From: an uncultured bacterium
GTDB taxonomy: Bacteria > Planctomycetota > Phycisphaerae > Phycisphaerales > SM1A02
Direction of reading: 5' to 3'
Length of the DNA stretch: 36,550 nucleotides
Assembly (NCBI GenBank): GCA_903831295.1
Contig: CAIKXA010000036.1
Location: 1 to 36,550, forward strand
The first letter of the stretch is position 1, and each line of letters starts with the position of its first letter. The notes beneath the pieces are model-generated. The model had not been told where the DNA came from. It did no database searches and saw nothing but the letters and a program-made list of their open reading frames with translations. Positions 18,554 to 26,263 of this stretch are shown piece after piece. A program made the position numbers and the translations under genes.

Positions 18554-19534
18554 TCAGTGATCTGATTTCGGCGATTTTTTATCCGTGCGCGCCAAGGAAA
18601 TATTCGGGCGACGATTGTGTTGATCGGACGCATCTTCATTGGGGCTATCCGATTCACCCAAGGAGAAACGCAAAGGCTTGTCGTCCATCATGCGCGCGTA
18701 CAGTTTTTTCAAGGCGTCCACTTCGATTTGTCTCACGCGCTCGCGGGTCAATCCCACTTGTTCGCCAACTTCTTTCAGTGTGAGCGGTTCTTGACCTTCA
18801 AGACCAAATCTCAGGCGCAACACATGAGCGTCGCGATGATCGATGGAATCAAGCAACTTCACGATCACCGAGAAATCCTCGCGCGCGCTGATCTTTTCCT
18901 CGGGTCCGGAATTTTTTGTGTCGGTGAAAAGATCGTTGAAATTTGGTTCTTCGCCGCCGATGGATTTCGGCGCCTGATTGGGCGAGTTGTAGGCGGTGAT
19001 CGCCTTCTTCACAATATTCAGTTTGCGCACTGGAATGCCCATCACTTTGGAAAGTTCCAAAATGGATGGCGGACGGGAATTTTCCGTCTCGAATTTGCGC
19101 GTTTCAATTTTCCAGCGCGCGATCAGTTCCACCATGTAGGCCGGAATGTGGATGGCTTGCTGGGCGTTGATTAAAGTTCGTTTGATGGATTGTTTGATCC
19201 ACCAACTGGCGTACGTGCTGAAGCGCGCGCCTTGGGCTGGATCAAATCCTTGGGCGGCGCGGATTAAACCCACGTTGCCTTCCTCCACCAAGTCTGACAG
19301 CGAAAGACCGCGGTGGGAATAATGTTTGCTGATGGCGATCACCAAGCGCAGATTGGACTTGATCATCAATTCGATCGACTCGCTTCGAAGTTTGCTTTGC
19401 TGCGGGTCGCAGTCATCAGAGTTGTTTACAATTTTCCAGCCCAGAATCTTTTCAGACTCGGGTGTCAACAGAGGCGTCTCGCCAATTTGACGCATGTATG
19501 TTTGTAAATCAGATGTAGCAATTACTCTCGCCAT
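18554..19534 (-). CDS. Group 2 RpoD-like sigma-70 factor
   Basis: 326 aa. Region 1.2 (DLQTYMRQIGETPLLTPE, 9-26) is followed by region 2 with LVIAISKHYSHRGLSLSDLVEEGNVGLIRAAQGFDP and the promoter-melting segment FSTYASWWIKQSIKRTL (105-121). Region 3 comes next, then region 4 with LTLKEVGEQVGLTRERVRQIE (251-271). No long region 1.1 or large non-conserved insert is present, so it is a non-primary, group 2 type sigma rather than the housekeeping RpoD. The tail (about 285-326) is Ser/Asp/Lys-rich and low complexity. It probably directs a stress or stationary-phase regulon, but the regulon is unknown. Purine-rich GAAAAGAAG lies just before the ATG. It is divergent from the UVR-motif gene with 154 bp between them. 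Confidence 0.92.
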   Translation of the reverse strand: MARVIATSDLQTYMRQIGETPLLTPESEKILGWKIVNNSDDCDPQQSKLRSESIELMIKSNLRLVIAISKHYSHRGLSLSDLVEEGNVGLIRAAQGFDPAQGARFSTYASWWIKQSIKRTLINAQQAIHIPAYMVELIARWKIETRKFETENSRPPSILELSKVMGIPVRKLNIVKKAITAYNSPNQAPKSIGGEEPNFNDLFTDTKNSGPEEKISAREDFSVIVKLLDSIDHRDAHVLRLRFGLEGQEPLTLKEVGEQVGLTRERVRQIEVDALKKLYARMMDDKPLRFSLGESDSPNEDASDQHNRRPNISLARTDKKSPKSDH

Positions 19535-19688
19535 AACTTCTTTTCGAAAGGGGGGTCCTAACCGCTCGAATGAATCATCATAGTTGCCAAGTACATGAAA
19601 ACCTTACCCGAAATATGTTTTTTCTAAAACTTGTTCGGGGCTAGGAATTCCCTCCAAAACAATTTTTGAGTGAGTTAACATTGACTGC

Positions 19689-20450
19689 GTGTCCAGTTCC
19701 AGCGATCTCACCCCAATTTTGAAGGATTGGCTGTGGCAATCCGGGCGCTTTGGGGCCCGGACCCTGTCTGGGCACGATGGCAGGCTCTTAATACAGGTGC
19801 GCTTAGAGCTTGGAATTATTCAAATGGAGGCCGATGGGCGACCCGATGGCAACGCTTCGGGTGGATTTGGGTCCGTCTTGGATCGGGTCCGTTCGCAACT
19901 GGAAGGATCCGGCAACATCGCCGCGCTTGGCGGCGCATGCGTTGATCCGGACGATGCCTCCGACTTGGTTGGTGAACTTTTGCTTTTTCGCCAGCGCGCC
20001 ATGGCATGCGCGGTTTTGGAATTATGGCCGCGTGTTCGCCGGGACGCGATGCACAACATTGCAATTTTAGAATTGCTTTGCGCCCGCGGCGCCGACAGCG
20101 CGGAACGCGCGCGTTATGAATCATGGCGCGCCAATGAAATTAAAATGCAAACTCGCGCCGAAGTTGCAGTGGCGATGTTGGCGGGTAGAAAATCAGAGGC
20201 CGGCACGGCGATTGACCATGGTCTGGATGCGTTGAAAAAATCATTCGCGCGCGCCGGAGCTCCGCAAGAATTTGAACAATCAATTGAAGCGCAGTACTTG
20301 CGCGGGTTGCGTGAATCGCTCACATTGAAATTGCCATCGAGCCAACGCATTGAAATTGAGCGGCGAATGTTGGCGGCCATCCGCGGCGAGAACTTTGAGT
20401 TGGCTGCAATTCTTCGAGATGAACTGCGGCAGATGGGACCTGCATTATGA
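19689..20450 (+). CDS. UVR-motif (UvrB/UvrC-like) protein
   Basis: 253 aa, starting at a GTG codon (19689). Residues 24-53 (RTLSGHDGRLLIQVRLELG onward, ending EADGRPDG) form a conserved-looking N-terminal unit. The middle is helical, with TPR-like packing and many Arg/Ala/Glu residues. The C-terminal 224-250 stretch (ERRMLAAIRGENFELAAILRDE) matches the UVR motif, the helical hairpin by which UvrB contacts UvrC and which is also found in McsA and ClpC-type partners. This suggests a protein-protein adaptor rather than a nuclease; no catalytic domain is visible. Its stop overlaps the DUF456 start by 4 bp (ATGA), so the two are translationally coupled. Similar proteins are common in planctomycetes, but I know of no assigned function. 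Confidence 0.75.
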   Translation: MSSSSDLTPILKDWLWQSGRFGARTLSGHDGRLLIQVRLELGIIQMEADGRPDGNASGGFGSVLDRVRSQLEGSGNIAALGGACVDPDDASDLVGELLLFRQRAMACAVLELWPRVRRDAMHNIAILELLCARGADSAERARYESWRANEIKMQTRAEVAVAMLAGRKSEAGTAIDHGLDALKKSFARAGAPQEFEQSIEAQYLRGLRESLTLKLPSSQRIEIERRMLAAIRGENFELAAILRDELRQMGPAL

Positions 20451-20983
20451 TGTGGACCCAATACATTTGCGCTGGTTGTTTCGCGGTATTTGGATTGGGG
20501 TGCGTGATGGTGACGCCGCTTGGCTTGCCTGGAACTTGGATCATGATTGGAGTGGCCGGGGCCACCGACGCCGTGGTGATGTGGATGTGGCCGGCGCTGC
20601 CCATGCCCTTTGGAGTTTCGGCGCTGGTGATCGCGGTTCTTGCGGGAACAGCGGGTGAAATAGTTGAATTTGTGGCCGGCGCGTTGGGCGCCAAGGCTGG
20701 CGGCGCCTCGCGCAAAGGTGCGGTTGGCAGCATGATTGGAAGCATTGTTGGCTTGATCATTGGAACCGTTTTAATTCCAATTCCACTTGCGGGCTCCGCA
20801 ATTGGCGCCATCGCGGGCGCGATTGTTGGCGCCATCGCGGGTGAAAAAATGCACGGACGTGAAATGAAGAATTCTCTCAAGCCCGCGGCGGGTGCGGCCA
20901 TTGGAAGAATTCTTGGCGCGCTTTCCAAAGCCCCGTTTGCGCTGGTGGCGTGGAGTGTGTTGATGTGGGACGCGTTCACTTAA
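20447..20983 (+). CDS. DUF456 family membrane protein
   Basis: 178 aa, very hydrophobic and Gly/Ala/Ile-rich. The pattern fits DUF456: an N-terminal membrane helix (about 5-25) with GLPGTWIMIG, a second and third helix (about 28-72), the glycine-rich block KAGGASRKGAVGSMIGSIVG, then IPLAGSAIGAIAGAIVGAIAGE with GxxxG-type packing. Members are small inner-membrane proteins of unknown function. It starts inside the stop codon of the UVR-motif gene (ATGA overlap), so the two proteins are made together and may interact. The gap of 124 bp to the next gene holds no feature I recognise. Confidence 0.82.
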   Translation: MMWTQYICAGCFAVFGLGCVMVTPLGLPGTWIMIGVAGATDAVVMWMWPALPMPFGVSALVIAVLAGTAGEIVEFVAGALGAKAGGASRKGAVGSMIGSIVGLIIGTVLIPIPLAGSAIGAIAGAIVGAIAGEKMHGREMKNSLKPAAGAAIGRILGALSKAPFALVAWSVLMWDAFT

Positions 20984-21107
20984 TTTGCATTGCGTTGTTC
21001 ATGTGGCGCTGATGCGCTGGAGTTGTTGCACGAGTGTTATTGTTGGCCGTAACGCGCGCGCAAAAATAACAGCCGTCAAATTGCGTCACATACGCACACG
21101 CTGAAAG

Positions 21108-21593
21108 TCACCCGAATAAATTCACATCAGCGACATGCTCGACACGTGTCAAGCGATCGCCTTGCAACGATACAAATAGGGTCGGGGTGTGTTCAAAGCG
21201 CAGAACGAACATGCGCTCCTTTATGATTTGAGTTGGCGTGATCAATTCCATCTTTCCAGTGGTTGTGTGTGGCGCCGCCAAATTTGTTTCAGCCGTGTTC
21301 ATTTCAGTTTGTAATTCTTGCGCCCATCCACGAGCGATAGGTTCCACCGTTCCGCGGCCGCCATCCAATTCATGGGCACTATTGAGCGTGAGATACAAGC
21401 CGCGATGTTTGCAAAGCGCCTGCACAATCATGTGCTCGCGCACGGCCATCGCGGTGAGAAGCCGCGGACACCTCCAACACAAAGTTTCCCGAGCCTCAGG
21501 CAGCACAATCTGCGAGCTCGCCAAAAGCCAGTCAAAATGATGCAGGCCATCGGTGGTGGTGTGGCGAAGGATTGCGGTTTGCAGGGGGTTCAT
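21108..21593 (-). CDS. Small protein, possibly LigD 3'-phosphoesterase-like
   Basis: 161 aa. The N-terminal HTTTDGLHHFDWLLA (11-25), a Trp in LCWRCP, and the later HRGLYLT...DGGRGTV (63-82) resemble the small stand-alone relatives of the LigD 3'-phosphoesterase domain found in planctomycetes, whose usual signatures are H-x-H/Y-D-x-x-L-E and GGRGTV. The match is partial: the His pair is followed by Phe-Asp, and the usual Glu after Leu is Ala. Catalytic activity is therefore uncertain. No signal peptide or membrane segment was seen. It is divergent from the TPR lipoprotein with 45 bp between start codons. If the assignment is wrong it should be read as a conserved hypothetical. Confidence 0.5.
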   Translation of the reverse strand: MNPLQTAILRHTTTDGLHHFDWLLASSQIVLPEARETLCWRCPRLLTAMAVREHMIVQALCKHRGLYLTLNSAHELDGGRGTVEPIARGWAQELQTEMNTAETNLAAPHTTTGKMELITPTQIIKERMFVLRFEHTPTLFVSLQGDRLTRVEHVADVNLFG

Positions 21594-21638
21594 TGGTCAG
21601 CACGCTACGGCGTGGAAGACATTATCATCTCGACGCCC

Positions 21639-22313
21639 ATGACTCACTTCACCAAAATTATCGTCGCTTCGCTTCTCGCCACGCCAACGTTGATTGGTTG
21701 CAGCAGCGCGCCGCCAATTGAGAGCACCACAAATTCGGCGCAGCACTACATCGACTTTGATCAGTGCCAACAAGCCGCCGATTTAATTCGCCCCGTCGTT
21801 GATCAATGGCCTGGCGAGTGGAAGGCGCAATTTATTTTGGGCCGCGCTGAAATGTGTCTCGGCAATTTGAACGAGGCCCGCCATGCGCTTGAGGCTGCCA
21901 ATTCGCGCAAGCCCGACAACATGGATGTGGTATTCGCTTTGGCGGATTGCATGCAGAAGCAAAAAGATATTCCTGAGTTGTACTTACTTCTTCGCAACGC
22001 CGGCGCCGAGTTTCGCAGCGCGGAGGCCTACGTGAAATTGGCTGAAATCGCCGACAGCACTGGCGACATGGATTCAGAAAAGACCGCACTTTTGGCGGCC
22101 ATCGAATTGGACGAGGGCTACGGCATGAAGCGGATCATCAGCCCATATTTACAGATGTCGCAGTTGCAGGAAAAACTTGGCGATCAGGCTGATGCCCTGC
22201 GCAGATTGCGCCAAGCCTACGGCGTGAATCCAAATGATCCTCGCGTTCAATCCGCGCTTCTTGCGCGCGGACAAGTTCTTGGGCCAACACTGGCACTGCC
22301 CGGTGGAATTTAA
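21639..22313 (+). CDS. TPR-containing lipoprotein
   Basis: 224 aa. MTHFTKIIVASLLATPTLIGC is a lipoprotein signal peptide with lipobox LIGC (Cys21), so the mature protein should be lipid-anchored on the periplasmic side of a membrane. The rest consists of about four to five TPR-like helical pairs, for example CQQAADLIRPVVDQWP, FILGRAEMCLGNLNEARHAL, ALADCMQKQKDIPELY and LQEKLGDQADALRRLRQAY. TPR lipoproteins act as scaffolds in envelope complexes, but the partner is unknown. The frame is open back to 21318, but that part overlaps the divergent gene, and the lipobox fixes the start at 21639. The ArsR-methyltransferase gene follows 12 bp later, which suggests one transcript. Confidence 0.82.
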   Translation: MTHFTKIIVASLLATPTLIGCSSAPPIESTTNSAQHYIDFDQCQQAADLIRPVVDQWPGEWKAQFILGRAEMCLGNLNEARHALEAANSRKPDNMDVVFALADCMQKQKDIPELYLLLRNAGAEFRSAEAYVKLAEIADSTGDMDSEKTALLAAIELDEGYGMKRIISPYLQMSQLQEKLGDQADALRRLRQAYGVNPNDPRVQSALLARGQVLGPTLALPGGI

Positions 22314-22325
22314 TTTCGTGCCGCG

Positions 22326-23297
22326 ATGAGTCGGCGCAACACACGCAACACTGGGGACGCGGATCGTTTGCTGGGGCAATTTACCGCGCTCGGCGACGTG
22401 GTTCGATTGCGCATGTTGCAACTTTTATCCGAAGAGGAATTGAGCGTTGGTGAATTGGCCCGCATTGTGCAAGTGCCGCAAAGCACCGCCAGTCGCCATT
22501 TAAAACCGTTGCTTGATGGTGGTTGGATTGCTAGGCGCAGTGAAGGCACCGCGGGCTTGTATCGCATGCCCAACGCCACCATGCCCAATGATTCCAAGGC
22601 GTTGTGGGAAGTGGCGCGTCAAAGTATTCAAACGCATCCCGAGGTTGCGCAAGATCGCCAGCGAATGGCCAGCGTGATTGCTTCGCGTCGCGTGGATAGC
22701 GAGGCTTTCTTTGGCCGCGTGGGTGGACAGTGGAGCGATGTTCGCCAAAAACTTTTTGGAACGCGCGTCACCAACGCCGCGCTTCTTGATCTTCTGGATC
22801 CTGAAACTGTGGTCGCTGATTTGGGTTGCGGAACAGGCGAGGCCAGCGAAGTGTTGGCTGGGTTGGTGCGCAAAGTGATCGCGGTGGATCGGGAAAAATC
22901 AATGTTGGATGCCGCGCAAAAAAGACTTGCGCATGTAAAGCATGTGGAATTTCGCCGTGGAAGTATGGAGGAGTTGCCATTGAAAGATGGCGAGGTGGAT
23001 CTGGCTATTGCAATGCTGGTGTTGCATCACGTGGCGGATGTTGAAGCGGCGTTGCGTGAAGTGGCGCGCGCGCTTCAAGCCAATGGTCGATTGTTCATTG
23101 TTGATATGGTGCCCCACGATCGGCGCGCGTATGCCGCCAGCATGGGCCATGTGCATTTGGGTTTTTCCTCCGACGCCATTCGCCGTGTGGCAAAAGCCGC
23201 GGGCTTTGAATTGTTGCGCTACCGATTGCTTGGCAGCGATCCCGTGGCCACGGGTCCCGGTTTGTTCACGGCACTGCTTGCCCGCAAACACAATTAA
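22326..23297 (+). CDS. ArsR-family regulator fused to a SAM-dependent methyltransferase
   Basis: 323 aa. Residues 12-82 form a winged helix of ArsR type (FTALGDVVRLRMLQLLSEEELSVGELARIVQVPQSTASRHLKPL). Residues 128-315 form a class I methyltransferase with motif I VVADLGCGTGEASE (162-175), the acidic ribose contact IAVDRE, and the LAIAMLVLHHV and GRLFIVDMVPHDR segments of the Methyltransf_11/25 group. No CxC metal-binding pair of the ArsR type is seen in the winged helix. The fusion is known in many bacteria and often occurs near methionine-cycle genes, but the methyl acceptor is not established. It may sense SAM or SAH directly. It sits 12 bp after the TPR lipoprotein gene and ends 18 bp before the convergent cysteine-rich gene. 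Confidence 0.87.
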   Translation: MSRRNTRNTGDADRLLGQFTALGDVVRLRMLQLLSEEELSVGELARIVQVPQSTASRHLKPLLDGGWIARRSEGTAGLYRMPNATMPNDSKALWEVARQSIQTHPEVAQDRQRMASVIASRRVDSEAFFGRVGGQWSDVRQKLFGTRVTNAALLDLLDPETVVADLGCGTGEASEVLAGLVRKVIAVDREKSMLDAAQKRLAHVKHVEFRRGSMEELPLKDGEVDLAIAMLVLHHVADVEAALREVARALQANGRLFIVDMVPHDRRAYAASMGHVHLGFSSDAIRRVAKAAGFELLRYRLLGSDPVATGPGLFTALLARKHN

Positions 23298-23315
23298 GTT
23301 GCATTCACACGCCAA

Positions 23316-24053
23316 TCATTTTGCAGTAGGCGGTGTGGTTGGCAATGCATCTGTCGCTGTGGTTGACGCTGGTTTTATCGCCGCAAGCGCAGCGTCAAGT
23401 TTGGTCAGCGTTTCAATGGGGTTTTGCTGCGCTTTAAGCGCGTCCGCGGGTGTTGCTACTTCCACCAAGCGGCTTCCAATAAATACATTCACAGGTTCAG
23501 CGGGCAACGGCGCGCCACTGATTACGCAAACTTTCAGCGCATACTTCGCACCTTGATCGGCCACAATTCCTTTGTCCACTTGCGCCAGCCATTTCACAGG
23601 GTCGCGGCGCACGCGGCGCGCGCATTGCCCGCAACAAGTGCGCACCAATCTATTTCCAACAATTATATTTTCGTCTTTGCCGGCATTGGGACCAGTGGGA
23701 TCGGCCAGCGACTCGGCGGGCATCACCACGCAATTCATCGCCGGATACTGCGGCAATTGTTCCCGCACCATTTGCTCATTGGCGGGATTGAGATATTTGG
23801 CGCGATCAATTTCAAATGTCGCGGCGCACTGCACGCTTTCAAAACGAATTTCTCGGCCATTCAAACTGGGATCTTTTGGGTCATCAATTATTTTTATCAC
23901 GGGCGCCGCGCCCAATGGCTTCAGGCACACGGGACATGTGCTCAGCGGCCATGCGCAACCAATTCGTGCCGGCGCTTGCGGCATTTGGTTACCTAATTCA
24001 AATGCAAGGCCCAGCGCGCACACAATCAGCAGTGGAAATTTTTGCATATTCAT
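23316..24053 (-). CDS. Exported protein with three YHS/TRASH-like cysteine units
   Basis: 245 aa, with a short N-terminal hydrophobic segment (about 5-20, KFPLLIVCALGLAFEL) that could be a signal peptide or anchor. Three related units can be aligned by eye: unit 1 CPVCLKPLG (40-48), NGREIRFESVQCAATF (65-80) and RAKYL; unit 2 MNCVVMPAESL (106-116), VGNRLVRTCCGQCARRV (132-148) and PVKWL; unit 3 VCVISGAPL (175-183), then IGSRLVEVATPAD (192-204), where the expected cysteines are missing. The layout resembles YHS/TRASH-type metal-binding modules, which use similar Cys pairs, and comparable proteins occur in planctomycetes. A role in binding a metal in the periplasm is inferred. The tail is Thr/Pro/Ala-rich. 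Its start lies 34 bp from the dnaK terminator. Confidence 0.65.
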   Translation of the reverse strand: MNMQKFPLLIVCALGLAFELGNQMPQAPARIGCAWPLSTCPVCLKPLGAAPVIKIIDDPKDPSLNGREIRFESVQCAATFEIDRAKYLNPANEQMVREQLPQYPAMNCVVMPAESLADPTGPNAGKDENIIVGNRLVRTCCGQCARRVRRDPVKWLAQVDKGIVADQGAKYALKVCVISGAPLPAEPVNVFIGSRLVEVATPADALKAQQNPIETLTKLDAALAAIKPASTTATDALPTTPPTAK

Positions 24054-24087
24054 GCGGCATCATAGGACGCCGACTCGCTTGCGCTAC

Positions 24088-24120
24088 AAAAAAGCCGCGG
24101 AGAGAAATCTCCGCGGCTTT
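24088..24120 (-). terminator. Rho-independent terminator of dnaK
   Basis: A perfect 13-bp stem (24091-24103 with 24108-24120, GC core GCCGCGGAGA) closes on a tetraloop that reads TTTC on the minus strand. It is followed there by GCTTTTTTG. It lies 27 bp past the dnaK stop. Confidence 0.92.
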
Positions 24121-24147
24121 CACTTTCAACACTTTGTCAGAATAAAA

Positions 24148-26052
24148 TTACTTCTGATCATTCACTTCAAACTCGGCGTCAATCACATCTTCTTTTCCGC
24201 CGGCTGGCTTGCCCGCGTCCGCGCCTTCGCCAGGCTTTTGACCTGCCGAACTCGCCTCGTATACGGCTTTGCCAAGCTCCATTGCCGCATCATTCAAGTT
24301 CTTCATGGCCGCTTGAATGGATGCCTTGTCCTCGCCCTTCAGTTTGTCCTCTAGGTTTGACAACGCGCTTTCCACTTTGCCACGGCTCTCCTGCGAAATC
24401 TTTCCGCCGTGCTCCTCCAAACTTTTCTTGGTGGAGTACGCCAACGCCTCGCCCTGATTGCGCAGGTCGATCAATTCGCGACGAGTCTTGTCAGCCGCCG
24501 CATTTTGCTCCGCCTCTTGACGCATGCGCGTCACTTCTTCCTTGCTCAAACCACTCGAGCCAGTGATGCGGATTTCCTTCTTGGTGCTGGTGGCCTTGTC
24601 GGTGGCGGAAACATTCAAGATTCCGTTGGCGTCAATGGCAAACTCAACCTCAATTTGCGGCAATCCACGCGGCGCCGAACCAATTCCCGTTAAGTCGAAA
24701 CGACCCAGACTGCGGTTATCTGCGGCGAACTCGCGCTCGCCCTGCATCACGTGAATGGTGACGCTGGTTTGATTGTCCGCGGCCGTTGAGAAAGTTTCCT
24801 TCTTGCTGGTTGGAATGGTGGTGTTGCTCTGAATCAACTTGGTCATCACGCCGCCGAGCGTTTCCACGCCAAGCGAAAGTGGAGTGACGTCAAGCAGAAG
24901 AACATCCTTCACATCGCCTTGCAACACGGCACCTTGAATGGCGGCGCCAATGGCAACCACTTCGTCAGGATTGATGCTGCGGTCAAGTTCTTGCGTTTGG
25001 AAAATATCCTTGGCAATGTCTTGCACCTTTGGAATGCGAATGGATCCACCAACCATGACCACTTCTTGAATGTCCTTGGGCGACAACTTGGCGTCGCGCA
25101 ACGCTTGCTCGCATGGACCACGCAAACGATCGAACAAATCCTTGCACATGTCCTCAAAGCGCGAGCGCGTCACGGTGACTTGCAAATGGCGCGGACCACT
25201 TTGATCCGCCGTGATAAACGGCAAATTCACAACGGTTTCAAGTTGATTGGACAACTCAATCTTGGCTTTTTCAGCGGCTTCCTTCAGGCGTTGCAAAGCC
25301 ATCGCGTCCTTGCGGACATCAATTCCTTCCTTCTTGCGGAATTCCTCGGCGATGAAATCGATCAAGCGCTGATCAAAGTCGTCGCCACCAAGGTGACCGT
25401 CGCCGTTGGTGCCCATGACTTCAAACACGCCATCACCAATATCTAAAATACTCACGTCGAATGTTCCGCCGCCCAAATCAAACACCGCAATGCGGCCATT
25501 CTTTTTCTTTTCCAAACCATAAGCCAAAGCCGCAGCGGTTGGCTCATTGATGATGCGCTCCACTTGAAGGCCAGCGATTTCGCCGGCGTCCTTTGTGGCT
25601 TGGCGTTGACTGTCGTTGAAATACGCGGGCACGGTGATGACCGCGCGATCCACTTTCTCGCCAAGATAATCTTCGGCCACTTTCTTCAGCTCTTGCAAAA
25701 TCATGGCGCTAATTTCTGGCGGCGTGTATTCCTTGCCGCGAATTTCCACCTTGACCAAATCTTGCGAGCCACCGGTGACCGCGTAGGGCACCATCTTCTC
25801 TTCGCCCTCCACTTCGCTATGACGGCGACCCATGAAGCGCTTGATGCTGAACACGGTGTTCTTTGGATTGGTCACTTGTTGATGACGCGCAGGTTGGCCA
25901 ACAAGCCGCTCACCCTTCTCGGTGAAACCGACAACGCTTGGCGTTGTGCGGCTACCAGAAGCGTTGATCAACACTTTGGGTTGACCGCCCTCCATGACAG
26001 AGACGCATGAGTTTGTTGTTCCTAAATCGATTCCAATAATTTTTCCAGCCAT
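24148..26052 (-). CDS. dnaK: Hsp70 chaperone DnaK
   Basis: 634 aa, usual DnaK length. Nucleotide-binding domain 1-~385: [12 protein letters not shown] (6-17), [41 protein letters not shown] (191-202) and [11 protein letters not shown]. The linker [13 protein letters not shown] leads to the substrate-binding domain and lid, ending in [10 protein letters not shown]. The start at 26052 has AAAGGAA 7 nt upstream; an in-frame ATG at 26091 lacks homology and would precede the predicted transcript start. Two substitutions stand out: Gly219 stands where E. coli has Thr199 (NGDTHLGG, here NGDGHLGG), and Ile338 replaces the common Thr in GGxTR. No grpE, dnaJ or hrcA is adjacent. A sigma-54-like promoter and a 5' hairpin lie upstream, and no CIRCE element was found. 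Confidence 0.97.
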   Translation of the reverse strand: MAGKIIGIDLGTTNSCVSVMEGGQPKVLINASGSRTTPSVVGFTEKGERLVGQPARHQQVTNPKNTVFSIKRFMGRRHSEVEGEEKMVPYAVTGGSQDLVKVEIRGKEYTPPEISAMILQELKKVAEDYLGEKVDRAVITVPAYFNDSQRQATKDAGEIAGLQVERIINEPTAAALAYGLEKKKNGRIAVFDLGGGTFDVSILDIGDGVFEVMGTNGDGHLGGDDFDQRLIDFIAEEFRKKEGIDVRKDAMALQRLKEAAEKAKIELSNQLETVVNLPFITADQSGPRHLQVTVTRSRFEDMCKDLFDRLRGPCEQALRDAKLSPKDIQEVVMVGGSIRIPKVQDIAKDIFQTQELDRSINPDEVVAIGAAIQGAVLQGDVKDVLLLDVTPLSLGVETLGGVMTKLIQSNTTIPTSKKETFSTAADNQTSVTIHVMQGEREFAADNRSLGRFDLTGIGSAPRGLPQIEVEFAIDANGILNVSATDKATSTKKEIRITGSSGLSKEEVTRMRQEAEQNAAADKTRRELIDLRNQGEALAYSTKKSLEEHGGKISQESRGKVESALSNLEDKLKGEDKASIQAAMKNLNDAAMELGKAVYEASSAGQKPGEGADAGKPAGGKEDVIDAEFEVNDQK

Positions 26053-26068
26053 TGTTGTGTTCCTTTTC

Positions 26069-26090
26069 TGTCCACGAATTTGGGTGGACA
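26069..26090 (-). promoter_or_regulatory. Inverted repeat in the dnaK leader
   Basis: Perfect 7-bp arms TGTCCAC and GTGGACA with an 8-nt loop, ending 16 nt before the dnaK ATG. If transcription starts where the -24/-12 element predicts, this hairpin would form the very 5' end of the mRNA, just before the AAAGGAA ribosome site. It could instead be a repressor site. It does not match CIRCE. Confidence 0.5.
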
Positions 26091-26099
26091 ATTGAGTAG

Positions 26100-26116
26100 T
26101 GCAAGAGGGATGCCAA
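26100..26116 (-). promoter_or_regulatory. Sigma-54 (RpoN) type -24/-12 promoter of dnaK
   Basis: The minus strand reads TTGGCATCCCTCTTGCA. Compared with the RpoN consensus TGGCACG-N4-TTGCW, the TGGCA and TTGCA boxes are intact and GG and GC are separated by exactly 10 bp, as required. The predicted start is near 26089, giving a leader of about 37 nt. No enhancer site was identified, and a sigma-70 promoter further upstream cannot be excluded. Confidence 0.5.
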
Positions 26117-26263
26117 ACATATTAGAATCTGATTCTCTTTGGAAGAAAGCCCATTCATTTAGGCTTTGTTAGCCGATAGAACAAGCATGTTGCCGCAAAT
26201 CCCACTTTTCAGATGCCGCCGCCATTCGTGTGCTGCCAAAGCGGCACCCGCGGAAATTTTGGC

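Noticed and set aside
26053-26200. CIRCE (HrcA) element before dnaK
   Set aside because: No TTAGCACTC-N9-GAGTGCTAA or near match; the inverted repeat found there has a different sequence.
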